From positions 1-24,237 of IMG/VR virus record IMGVR_UViG_3300042465_005792: a stretch of 24,237 nucleotides of DNA. One strand, written 5' to 3'. Shown here piece after piece: positions 6,976-15,300 of this stretch. Source of the stretch: a virus. The notes under the pieces are model-generated. The model made no database searches and had not been told where the DNA came from. It was given only the letters and a program-made list of their open reading frames with translations. The position numbers were made by a program, and so were the translations under genes. Numbering within the stretch: position 1 is the stretch's first letter; each line of letters begins with the position of its first letter.

Positions 6976-9060
6976 ATGCCACAAACCACCACCTCGCAAA
7001 CCCCAGCCGCAGCCTGGTACAGCATTCGCCAGAAAACGCCTGTTGCAGCCGCTGCAGCCCAAGGCGCGCAGGCCGAGGCTGAAATTTTCATCTACGGCGA
7101 CATTGGCGAGAGCTGGTATGGCGACACCATCGCCGCCGCGCAGTTCGTCAAAGACATTGGCGCCTTGAGCGTGAGCGCCATCACCATCCGCATCAATAGC
7201 TTTGGCGGCTCTGTGTCAGACGGCACCGCCATCTACAACGCCATCAAGCGCCACAGCGCCACCGTTACCACCGTAGTTGACGGGGTTGCTATGAGTATTG
7301 CCAGCCTGATCGCCATGGCCGGTGACACCGTAGAGATGGCTGAAAACGCGGTTTTGATGGTTCACGCCCCCTGGACCTACATGTCCGGCAACAGCACCGG
7401 CCTGCGTGAAGCCGCCAACATGCTTGACCAATTTGCAAGCGCCATGGCCACCAGCTATGCCGCCAAAACCGGCAAGCCCGTTGCTGACATGCTGGCCCTG
7501 CTCACCGATGGCGCCGACCACTACTACACCGCCGCCGAGGCCAAAGAGATTGGCTTCATCGACAACATCACCACCGGCCTGCCCATTGCGGCATCTGCCT
7601 CCATGCGCAGCCAGGCCGCCACCCGTTTCACCCGCCCCGTGGCAGAAGCCACCCAACCCCAGAAAGCGCAAACCATGCACCCAACCCAAAACGCCCCGGC
7701 GGCAGGTTCAAACCAAGCCGCCACCCCAGACGCAGCCGCATTGCAAGCCGCAGTGCAAGCCGCCCTGGCCGCTGACGGCGCCCGCCGCGAGGCCATTCAC
7801 ACCAGCTTTGCCAAGTTTGCCGACCGCGACGGCGTGGCCACCCTGCGTGCAGCCTGCCAAAACGACACCAACTGCACCGACGCGCAAGCCGGCCAAAAGC
7901 TACTTGCCTTGCTGGGCAGCACCAGCGCCCCGGTGGCTGGCCACACCATCATCAACACCGTGCACGACGAGTCCGAAAAGCACCGTGAAGCCATGGTCAA
8001 CGCCGTGCTGGCCCGCGCCTCCATTGCAGTGTCCAAAGAAGGCCCTGTGCGCGTGGATGCCTCCAACCCCTACCGGGGCCGCAAGCTCCTGAATTTGGCT
8101 GAAATGTGCCTGGCCCGCGCCGGCATCAAGACCGATGGCATGGACCAGCGCGCCATCGTGGCCAGCGCCTTCACCCAAGGCGGCAGCGATTTCCCGATTT
8201 TGCTGGAAAACGTGATGCACAAAACCCTGCTGGGCGCCTATGCCTTGCAGGCCGACACCTGGACGCTGTTTTGCGCCCGTGGCTCCGTGAGCGACTTCCG
8301 CGCCCACAACCGCTACCGCGTGGGCTCACTGAGCAACCTGGATAGCAAGACCGAGCTGGGCGAGTACCGCAACAAGAGCATTCCTGATGGCGAAAAAGCC
8401 AGCATCGCAGCCACCACCAAAGGCAACATCATCAACATCAGCCGCGAAGCCGTCATCAATGACGACATGGGCACACTCACCGGCCTGGCCTCCAGCCTGG
8501 GCCGCGCAGCCAAGCGCACGGTTGAAGCCGATGTGTATGCCGTGCTGGCCCTGAACTCCGGTTTTGGCCCGACTTTGGCTGACGGCAAAGCCCTGTTCCA
8601 TGCGGACCACAACAATGTGGGCACAGGCGCCCCCACCGTAGCCGCCTTTGAGGCAGCCCGCGTGATCTTGAGCGCCCAAAAAGACGTGAGCGGTAACGAC
8701 TTCTTGGCCTTGTCGCCCGATGTGTGGTTGGGTCCGGACAGCATCAGCGGCCAGGCCCGTGTGGTCAACAACAGCACCTACGACCCAGATGCTGCCAACA
8801 AACTCCAGCGCACCAACATCGCCGCCAACATGGTGGGCACCATTGTGGGCACCCCCCGCCTGTCTGGCACGCCCTGGTTCATCTTTGCCGCGCCATCGCA
8901 AGCCCCTGTGCTTGAGGTTGCCTTTTTGGACGGCATCGACACCCCGTACCTGGAGCTGGAAAACGGCTTCAGCGTAGACGGCGCCCGCTGGAAGGTCCGC
9001 ATGGACTACGGCATTGCCGGCCTCGACTATCGCGGCGCAGTGCGCAGCACAGGCGCCTAA
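6976..9060 (+). CDS. Prohead protease / major capsid protein fusion
   Basis: This 694-aa polyprotein combines the maturation protease and shell subunit. Residues about 35-195 are a ClpP-like (S14) serine protease: a strand region AEIFIYGDIG, then RINSFGGSVSDGTAI, the nucleophile Ser107 in GVAMSIAS, His130 in VLMVHAPW, and probably Asp181 in ADHYYTAAEA, aligning with ClpP's DRFLSAPEA. A low-complexity Ala/Gln-rich linker with an internal Met (ATG 7675) follows. Residues about 330-694 are a major capsid domain of the type seen in Mu gpT-like proteins (GEKASIAATTKGNIINISRE, then ALFHADHNN). Fusions of protease and capsid protein are a known family; in lambda the two are separate genes with an internal scaffold start. 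The protease presumably cuts itself out and trims the shell. No strong ribosome site is seen before ATG 6976. Confidence 0.92.
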   Translation: MPQTTTSQTPAAAWYSIRQKTPVAAAAAQGAQAEAEIFIYGDIGESWYGDTIAAAQFVKDIGALSVSAITIRINSFGGSVSDGTAIYNAIKRHSATVTTVVDGVAMSIASLIAMAGDTVEMAENAVLMVHAPWTYMSGNSTGLREAANMLDQFASAMATSYAAKTGKPVADMLALLTDGADHYYTAAEAKEIGFIDNITTGLPIAASASMRSQAATRFTRPVAEATQPQKAQTMHPTQNAPAAGSNQAATPDAAALQAAVQAALAADGARREAIHTSFAKFADRDGVATLRAACQNDTNCTDAQAGQKLLALLGSTSAPVAGHTIINTVHDESEKHREAMVNAVLARASIAVSKEGPVRVDASNPYRGRKLLNLAEMCLARAGIKTDGMDQRAIVASAFTQGGSDFPILLENVMHKTLLGAYALQADTWTLFCARGSVSDFRAHNRYRVGSLSNLDSKTELGEYRNKSIPDGEKASIAATTKGNIINISREAVINDDMGTLTGLASSLGRAAKRTVEADVYAVLALNSGFGPTLADGKALFHADHNNVGTGAPTVAAFEAARVILSAQKDVSGNDFLALSPDVWLGPDSISGQARVVNNSTYDPDAANKLQRTNIAANMVGTIVGTPRLSGTPWFIFAAPSQAPVLEVAFLDGIDTPYLELENGFSVDGARWKVRMDYGIAGLDYRGAVRSTGA

Positions 9061-9069
9061 AGCGCCACC

Positions 9070-9095
9070 ACCGGGCAGCCCAAACCCTGCCCGGT
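9070..9095 (+). other. RNA hairpin after the capsid gene
   Basis: ACCGGGCAG (9070-9078) pairs perfectly with CTGCCCGGT (9087-9095) around an 8-nt loop, ten bases after the capsid stop codon. No U-run follows, so a classical Rho-independent terminator is unlikely. A partial terminator or a 3' stabiliser raising capsid mRNA level fits the position. Confidence 0.6.
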
Positions 9096-9130
9096 AAAGC
9101 CACCCCAAAAACTCCCCAAGGACCATCACC

Positions 9131-9457
9131 ATGACCACCAAATACGTAATGTCCGGCGACGTTATCGACTTCCCCGCAGGCTCTGCGGTTTCATCCGGCC
9201 AGATTCTTTTGATCGGCAGCCGAATCGGCGTGGCGCTCACAGCCATTGCGGCCGGCGCCGTGGGCGCTGTGCGCGTGCAAGGCGTGTTCACCATTGCCAA
9301 ACTCAGCACCGATGTGGTTGCCCAAGGTGACTTGCTGTACTGGGACGCAGGCAACACCCGCTTGACCACTACCGCCAGCACCCATAAGCTGGCCGGCTAC
9401 GCCTTCAAGGCAGCGGGCTCAGGCGTGACCACGGTTGAAATCAGCATCAACGCCTAA
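9131..9457 (+). CDS. DUF2190 family capsid-associated protein
   Basis: The protein has 108 residues. The pattern MSGDVIDFPAGSAVSSGQILLIGSRIGVA, then a VRVQGVFTIAK strand, GDLLYWDAGNTRLT and a Thr/Ala-rich end with LAGYAF is that of DUF2190 proteins, which follow the capsid gene in many phages. The fold is all-beta and they are thought to decorate or stabilise the head, as gpD does in lambda. AAGGA at 9117-9121 lies at a suitable distance from ATG 9131, so this gene has one of the better ribosome sites in the window, consistent with a protein needed in many copies. It has no signal peptide and no membrane segment. Confidence 0.85.
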   Translation: MTTKYVMSGDVIDFPAGSAVSSGQILLIGSRIGVALTAIAAGAVGAVRVQGVFTIAKLSTDVVAQGDLLYWDAGNTRLTTTASTHKLAGYAFKAAGSGVTTVEISINA

Positions 9458-9475
9458 GCCAAATCAGGCCGCCCC

Positions 9476-9814
9476 ATGAGCTTTGCCACCCTGCAATCCC
9501 GCGTTAACGCCACAGCCGTCAAGCGGCTGGGTGAATCCGTGCTGCTGGGTGGTGAGGAGGTGTCCGGCATTTTTGATAATGGCTTCACGCTGGGCAACGT
9601 GGGCGCCTTTGGCATGGCCAGCACCGAGCCCAAGCTCGTCATGCTCAGCGCTCACATACCACCCCGCGTGATAGAGGACTGGAACCGCTGGTTTTCCGAG
9701 CCATTTGATGCGGTCGAGCAGCACGCAGTCGTCAACGGCGTCACTTACAAGATTGTTGCCATCGAGCCCGCTGGCACCGGCTTGAGCGTGTTGCGCCTGG
9801 AGTCCGTGGCATGA
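9476..9814 (+). CDS. Head-tail joining protein, lambda FII-like
   Basis: The product has 112 residues (lambda FII has 117). It starts with a helix (LQSRVNATAVKRLG), then ESVLLGGEEVSGIFDNGF, which resembles the FII pattern of an exposed strand with GVFDDP. It ends in strands with NGVTYKIVAIEPAGTGLSVLRL, the typical closing beta hairpin of this family. The protein would bind the bottom of the closed head and form the docking surface for the tail. Its stop overlaps the next start (ATGA), and its neighbour is the tail terminator, as expected apart from the missing Z gene. The family call rests on length, order and these short similarities. Confidence 0.7.
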   Translation: MSFATLQSRVNATAVKRLGESVLLGGEEVSGIFDNGFTLGNVGAFGMASTEPKLVMLSAHIPPRVIEDWNRWFSEPFDAVEQHAVVNGVTYKIVAIEPAGTGLSVLRLESVA

Positions 9815-10254
9815 GCAGCGCGTTTATCGGGCTTCAAAGTAGCCTTTTGGCTGCATTGATCACCGCCCCGGCTCTGGCGGGAGGCCGCGTTTACGCCAAC
9901 CGCCTGCGCCCGGTATCCGCTGCCAGTGCAACAGCCGTGGTTGTGCGCCTTGATAAATCCGTGGGCCTGCAAGAAGTGCTTGGCGCGGTTGACTGGGTAA
10001 GTCTCTACACCGTGGAGTGCTACGCCCGCGCTCCGGGCAGCGGCGAGCCAGCCGGCGCCGTTGATCAGCTTTTGTCTGACGTATGGGAACGCCTTTGCGC
10101 GCTGGATGCAGCCGCCATGGGCGCCATTGATATGACACCAAACCCACACATTGACTGGCAGTATGACGATGGAGACACCCCCTTGGTGTGCGCCGTCATC
10201 CAGCTCACCGTCCAGCACCGTACCCCGTCCAACAGTCTGCAAGCCTGGAGCTAA
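9811..10254 (+). CDS. Tail terminator / minor tail protein U-like
   Basis: The protein has 147 residues. Members of the gpU family cap the growing tail tube as a hexameric ring and later contact the head. Visible features are an N-terminal helix (LQSSLLAALITAP), a strand region with RVYANRLRPV, a conserved-looking TAVVVRLDKS and LYTVECYARA, then a helix with DQLLSDVWERL and closing strands ending VQLTVQHRTP-like. This alternation matches tail-completion proteins. It is translationally coupled to the FII-like gene by the ATGA overlap and lies upstream of the tube gene, as in lambda (U then V). The N-terminal hydrophobic stretch is amphipathic rather than a membrane segment. Confidence 0.72.
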   Translation: MSSAFIGLQSSLLAALITAPALAGGRVYANRLRPVSAASATAVVVRLDKSVGLQEVLGAVDWVSLYTVECYARAPGSGEPAGAVDQLLSDVWERLCALDAAAMGAIDMTPNPHIDWQYDDGDTPLVCAVIQLTVQHRTPSNSLQAWS

Positions 10255-10257
10255 CCC

Positions 10258-10461
10258 GTGACCACAAAACCCCCTTCGTTCAAGCCCGCGCTTGACCAGC
10301 CCGCACCCGCAGGCCCCCCATCCACCCCGTTTTTCGGCATGGGCGGCAGCTACAGCCAGGACCCCGCCACAGGCGTGACCGCGCTCATTGAGCGTGCCGG
10401 CCACCCGCAGGCCGGCCAAGCCACCCCAGAAACCCCCCAATCAACCCCCGCCCAGGAGTAA
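10258..10461 (+). CDS. Small Pro-rich hypothetical protein
   Basis: A 67-codon frame starts at GTG 10258, three bases after the upstream stop, with GGAG seven bases before it. It ends three bases before the tail tube start, where its last codons carry the tube gene's AGGAG ribosome site. The product is rich in Pro, Ala, Gln and Thr (KPPSFKPALDQPAPAGPP) with one ordered-looking patch (FFGMGGSYSQDPATG). I do not recognise it. Tight spacing on both sides and the ribosome site support translation. Its place between terminator and tube suggests a tail-assembly accessory role, but nothing in the sequence proves one. Confidence 0.6.
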   Translation: MTTKPPSFKPALDQPAPAGPPSTPFFGMGGSYSQDPATGVTALIERAGHPQAGQATPETPQSTPAQE

Positions 10462-10464
10462 ATC

Positions 10465-11442
10465 ATGGCCCAACGCCGCCTCAAAAACACCACCATCCTT
10501 GCCAAAATTGGCGCCACCTACGGCACTGACGCCGTGCCCACCGGGTCGGCCAACGCCATATTGGTCAGTGATGTGTCATTCTCTCCGCTGGAGGCCTCCA
10601 ACGTAGACCGCAACTTCATCCGCTCCTACATGGGCGCCAGTGAGAACCTGGTGGGCACCGCCTTTAAATCCCTGAGTTACAGCGTGGAGCTGGTTGGCTC
10701 GGGCACCGCTGGCGTTGCACCCGCATGGGGTGCGCTGCTGCGCGCCTGCGGTTTTTCTGAAACCCTCACCGCATCTACCCGGGTTGACTACCTCCCCATC
10801 AGCACCGCGTTTGAGTGGGTAGATCAGTATTACTTTGCTGATGACGTGCTGCACAAGCTGCTGGGTTGCCGGGGCACCGCCTCGCTTGACCTCAGCTCAG
10901 GCGCCATCCCGAAAATCAAGTTTCAATTCAAAGGTGTTGATGGCGGTCTGGCCGCAACAGCCCCCAGTGGCGTCACCTACACCACCTGGAAAACCCCGCA
11001 AGTGGTAACAGATGCCAACACCATCGACCTCCTGATGGGCTGCACCCACGCTGCCGTGGTTGCCCCTGCCTTGGTGGGCGGCACCGCCACCCCTTACAGC
11101 AAACTCATGTTTGACTTTGGTATTGATGCCCCCCACATCCCATTGATCGGCGGCGAGTCCGTTGAAATCATGGACCGCAAGATCACGGGTGATCTGGAGG
11201 TTGACCTCACCGCCGCTCAAGACGTTACCTTCATGGGCAACGTCAAGGCCAACACCATGGGCAGCCTGGGCTTGATCCACGGCACGGTAACGGGCAATAA
11301 AACCCTCATCTTTGCCCCCAACGTGCAACTCACCACACCCACCTATAGCGACCTCAGCGGCAAGCTCATGAACAGCTACAAGATGGTGTTACCACCCACG
11401 GGCACCGGCAACAACGAGCTGCGCATTGTCACCAGCTTCTAA
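10465..11442 (+). CDS. Major tail tube protein
   Basis: This 325-aa protein is preceded by a strong AGGAG site seven bases from ATG 10465, consistent with the need for hundreds of copies. The N-terminus (RRLKNTTILAKIGATYGTDAVPTG) and the segments VDRNFIRSYMGASENLVGTAF, ELVGSGTAGVAPAWGALLRA and FQFKGVDGG are typical of long phage tail tube proteins, in which a beta-barrel core stacks as hexamers around the tape measure. The C-terminal part (SVEIMDRKITGDLEVDL) continues the beta pattern. It is longer than lambda gpV (246 aa), so a surface domain may be present. It is followed by the third copy of the palindromic repeat and then by the chaperone genes. Confidence 0.87.
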   Translation: MAQRRLKNTTILAKIGATYGTDAVPTGSANAILVSDVSFSPLEASNVDRNFIRSYMGASENLVGTAFKSLSYSVELVGSGTAGVAPAWGALLRACGFSETLTASTRVDYLPISTAFEWVDQYYFADDVLHKLLGCRGTASLDLSSGAIPKIKFQFKGVDGGLAATAPSGVTYTTWKTPQVVTDANTIDLLMGCTHAAVVAPALVGGTATPYSKLMFDFGIDAPHIPLIGGESVEIMDRKITGDLEVDLTAAQDVTFMGNVKANTMGSLGLIHGTVTGNKTLIFAPNVQLTTPTYSDLSGKLMNSYKMVLPPTGTGNNELRIVTSF

Positions 11443-11464
11443 GCCGTAGTTTTAAGTAAAACAA

Positions 11465-11500
11465 GCCTCTAGCCGGCGTAATGCTTGGCTAGAGTGCTAT
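11465..11500 (+). repeat. Palindromic repeat element, copy 3
   Basis: Same 36-bp element as 66-101. In this copy CTCTAGCC (11467-11474) and GGCTAGAG (11487-11494) form a perfect 8-bp stem with a 12-nt loop. It lies in the 87-base gap between the tail tube gene and the tail chaperone genes. On the minus strand the stem is followed by a T-rich stretch; on the plus strand it is followed by an A-run, so plus-strand termination here is doubtful. Confidence 0.75.
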
Positions 11501-11529
11501 AAAAAAACATTAATCAGAGAATCACCACA

Positions 11530-11892
11530 ATGGCTATCGTCCGCACAGCGTCCCCCACCCAGTTTGCCCCTGTCACCCACAAGTGCTACAGCGCCGATGG
11601 TGCCCTGCAAGAACTCAAGTTTGACGCTCAATTCAAGCGCCTCAAACAATCCGAAGCGGCGGCCTTGTTTGAGACCCAATCAGACGGCCAAATCAAACAC
11701 AAAGATGTGCTTGACAGCTACATGATCGGCTGGCGTGGCGTTACCGACGAGTCCAAGGCCCCCATTCCCTACACCAAAGAAGACCGCGAGGCCTTGTGTG
11801 ATGAATACGTGGGCATGTTGGGTGCGCTGGCACAAGCCTTTTACGACACCCTTAACCCCAAGGCAGCCGCCCACCTGGCCTCAAAAAACTAG
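11530..11892 (+). CDS. Tail assembly chaperone, G-like
   Basis: The 120-aa product is the unshifted form of the tail assembly chaperone pair. In lambda, G and GT bind the tape measure and recruit tube subunits; neither is in the mature virion. Here residues about 15-60 (KCYSADGALQELKFDAQFKRLKQSEAAAL) and the acidic EDREALCDEYVGMLGALAQAF region look like the mixed alpha/beta G domain. The reading frame stops at TAG 11890-11892 directly after an A AAA AAC slippery heptamer. Ribosomes that slip back one base continue into the frame ending at 12290. The gene lies between tube and tape measure, the conserved place for this pair. Confidence 0.82.
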   Translation: MAIVRTASPTQFAPVTHKCYSADGALQELKFDAQFKRLKQSEAAALFETQSDGQIKHKDVLDSYMIGWRGVTDESKAPIPYTKEDREALCDEYVGMLGALAQAFYDTLNPKAAAHLASKN

Positions 11893-12290
11893 AAGCCGTT
11901 GCGCGCCACTGGGCAACCGGTGGGCGTGCAACGGTAGATGAAAGCGCGCTTGACGGCCTCAAAGCCGCAGGCGCCCCGCCCGAATTTTTGGAGCTAAAAC
12001 GTGCAGAACTCAAGCGCAGCACCGAGTCAGAGCTGGTTGAAATTTGGCCTGAACACTGGCGCGCCGCTGATGTGTTCTTTGCCATGTCAACGCAATGGAA
12101 CGTCATCACCCGCCACCAGGGCATGAATGGCGGCCTGCACCACCAGGGCCTCAAGTACGAAGTGCTTGAACTGGTGGAGCGCCGCTTGCCACTTGACCCC
12201 GAAGCCCCCAGCCCCCCAGACGCTACCACCCTGTTTGACCAGCTCCAAACCCTGGAGCGAGCCGCCCTCAAGCACCTTAACGCCACCTAG
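11530..12290 (+). CDS. Tail assembly chaperone GT fusion, made by -1 frameshift
   Basis: A -1 slip at 11883-11889 joins the G frame to the downstream frame, giving 253 residues (120 from G, then 133). The downstream frame has no stop between the slip site and 12288 and no good start of its own; its first start-like codon is TTG 11989 region, deep inside. Its product carries the DUF1799 pattern found in T-type extensions: ELVEIWPEHWRAADVFFAMSTQW followed by GGLHHQGLKYEVL. This is the part that binds the tube protein in lambda. Because nothing else would translate this domain efficiently, the fusion is strongly implied. A separately initiated protein from 11988 is possible but less likely. Confidence 0.85.
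11883..11934 (+). promoter_or_regulatory. Programmed -1 ribosomal frameshift signal
   Basis: The slippery heptamer A AAA AAC (11883-11889, zero frame TCA AAA AAC TAG) is followed by a 6-nt spacer and a long hairpin (11896-11934). Arms CCGTTGC and GCAACGG pair perfectly, the stem continues through CGCC, and one bulged G (11922 or 11923) precedes CACTGG/CCGGTG around a GCAA (GNRA-type) loop. The stem has about 17 pairs with two G-U. Heptamer, spacing and stem strength all fit known -1 signals, and a zero-frame stop right after the site is common. Confidence 0.9.
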
Positions 12291-12311
12291 CCCAACCAGA
12301 GCCACCACCCA

Positions 12312-15300
12312 ATGACCAGCGAAATCGGCGTAATCCTGCGGGGCAACAGCACCCACCTTGTCACTGAGCTGCAAAAAAGCGGCGCCGAGGTAGACAAGTT
12401 TGGCAAGCGGGCCGAGCAATCCCTGCGCGGCGTTAAAGACGAATCCCAAAGCCTGGGCTCTGCCGTGAGCGTCATGGGGAGTCAGTTGGGTGTGGCCATT
12501 GGCGCGGGATTCGCCATTACCAAGATTCTGGAGTTTCGATCCGCTATGCAAGGCGCGCAGGTCGATATTGACAAACTGCGAAATGCCTTGACCTACGGCA
12601 TGGGGGCGGGCGCGGTAACGCAAGAAGTTGACTACCTGCGCAAAGCCACCAACACCATGGGACTGGAGTTTGCCAGCACCTCCCAGCTTTACGCCAAGTT
12701 TGCCGCTGCGGCCAAAGGTACGGCGCTGGAGGGTAAGGGCGTCCGGGATGTGTTTGAGGCCGTGGGCAAGACCACTACCGTGATGGGGCTAGGTGTCGGA
12801 GAAGTTCAGGGCGTCATGCTGGCCTTGACTCAAATCATGAGCAAAGGAACAGTTCAGGCCGAGGAAATTCGCGGCCAGTTGGGTGAGCGCCTGCCAGGTG
12901 CGTTTGCCATTGCCGCGCGCGCCATGGGTGTGACCACTGCCGAGTTTAGCAAGATGCTGGAGATGGGCCAGGTTGTCAGCACTGACTTTTTGCCAAAGTT
13001 TGCTGCCCAGCTTGAAAAAGAGGCCGCAGGCAGCTTTGAGAAAGCAGCCCAATCCATGCAGTCCAGCATGAACCGTATGGGCAACTCATGGGAGAAGTTG
13101 AAAAATGTAATTACGGAGTCGGGCGTATCAAAAGTTATTGCCAATGAGAACGATGGGCTGTCAAGCTACTTCAACGCATTGGCAGATTCCATGGAAAACG
13201 CCAAAAAATCGGGGCATGGGTTGGCTGCAACTTTAGGTGTAGGTTTGTCGCAAACTGTTTTGCGAGTCCCTTTTGATGCACTGTCCCTTGCGGGCAATAC
13301 CTTGAATGGAGTCATCAATCTACTCTCACGAGGTGTTGTAAATTTAAATACAAACATCAATCTCTTGCCTGAGGCGCTAAGCACCAATGCGGTTCAGGTC
13401 GAAGCCCTGGGCAAAAAAATAACAATTGCTGACGCGGAGCTGCGCAGGCTCCAGCTTCTTGATGCCCAGCCGATGAATGGCAATTATTACAAGCAGGCCA
13501 TTGCTGAGACGGCTGCTTACATCAGGGAGCTAAAGGAGGCTCGACACCAAAAAGAAAGCCTCCAAATTGGATTCGGGCCAGGTGATGTTTCAAAAATTGC
13601 CGCCCAATACCCCACCCGCAGCCAAAGCTATGCCACGGAATCCGAACGCCTGGCCAAGATCAAAACCGCCATGCTGGCCGTGCAAGTCACCGCCTCCGGG
13701 GTTGACGCCAACTTCCAAAAACACCTGTCAGCCCTCAAAGCCGGGTTTGACGAAGGTCTGATGAGCGAAGAGCGCTATGTCTCAGACGTGGCAGCCCTCA
13801 TCCAAAAAGAAGGTGGCATCCGCAAAAGCGCGGCATCAGGAGTCTCTGAGGCGAGCAAATCCCAGGCTGCCGCCATCAAGGCCGATATTGATGGCGCCCG
13901 CCTGATGGCTGAACTCAAAGAGAAGTTTCAAGGCGAAGAAATGAAACAGCAAGAAAAGCTGCGCGAAGAGCTTGAAAAAACCATGGAAGCCTACGCCAAA
14001 GCCTCCGAGGTCGGCGTGTCCAATGCAGTCGCCGCCGCCGTAGCGGCAGAGGCCGAGCTGGCCAACTATGGCTTGCTCAAATCTGCCGTGCAGGAACTGA
14101 CCCTGGTGCACCTGGAGCAATCCCGCGAATCCGCCGCCATGGCCGGCGAGGATGTGGCCAATATTGAGATCCGCATTGCAGCCCAAAAACGCCTGATTGC
14201 CGCCACCCGGGGGCTGGAGGGCCGCACAGCCAGCGACGAGGCCCTGAAAGACCTGACCAGCGCCAACCAAAAAGCAGCCGAGGAGTCGGGCAAATTTTGG
14301 CAAGACTCCCTGATGCGCGCGTTTGAGTCGGGCCAGGGATTTTTTGAATCATTTTTCAGCACAATAAAAAACGCCCTCAAGACGCAAGTACTCAAGGTAT
14401 TTGTGCAGCCCATTGCCGGCGCCATCTCAGGCGCCATGGGCTTGTCGGGTGCGGCCAATGCAGCCAGCGGTGGATCATCGGCTTTGGGTGCGCTGGGCAC
14501 TGGCTCCAGCATTTACAGTGCCGGCTCCATGATGGCGGGACTGTCAGCGGCAACAACAGAGTTTGGCGTGGCCGCGCTGGCCACCACCCAGTCCATGGTT
14601 GGCATGACTGGCACTGCCGCCCAACTGTCGCAATCCATGGCCCTTGGCACTGGCGGTTCGATGGCTGGTTCTATCGGTGCAGTTGCCCCTTACGCACTCG
14701 CCGCCATTGCCGTCTTGGCCGCAGTGGGTGCCTTCCGCACGACCAAGCAAACCGGCACCGGCATCAGCGGTACGCTGGGCGACGATGCCTCGCTCACCGG
14801 CTTTGATGAGATGCGCAAAAGCGGCTACCTGTTTGGCGGCCCCAAATACTGGGACGAGATCAAAGCCATGGACCCCTTGATGGCGCAGGCCCTCAAGACC
14901 GACTTTGCCAACATCAAGACTGCCGCCACGGGCGCCGCCGGCGCACTGGGGTTGGCCTCCGATAGCGTGGCCGGGTTCAACAAGTCCTTCAGAATTGAGT
15001 TCACGGGCGATAAGGCCAAAGATGAGGCGCTTTACACCGAGTTGATGGCCGGCGCCAGTGAAGACTTGGCCCGCACCATCATTGGCAGCTACAAAGACGC
15101 GGGCGAGTATGTGGCCTCTGAATTTGCCAAAGCCGGCGAAACCGCCAGCACCACCCTGGCCCGCTTGAGCAGCAGCATCACCGTCACCAACGCGTGGTTG
15201 TCCATGCTGCGCAACCGCCTGTTTGACGTGAGCACCTCCGGGGCTGACGCAGCCAGCCAACTGGCCGACGCCTTCGGCGGGCTGGACAAGCTCGCCGCCA

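Noticed and set aside
7406-8092. 228-codon plus-strand frame overlapping the protease-capsid gene
   Set aside because: Pro/Cys/Ala-rich translation typical of a wrong-frame reading of GCC/ACC codons; it would overlap a conserved enzyme.
10396-10416. Perfect 7-bp hairpin GCCGGCC/GGCCGGC as a terminator
   Set aside because: It lies inside the small Pro-rich coding frame, has no U-run, and downstream tube protein must be expressed strongly.
11988-12290. Separate gene starting at TTG for the DUF1799-like protein
   Set aside because: The frame is open back to the slippery heptamer and has no ribosome site; the frameshift fusion explains it better.
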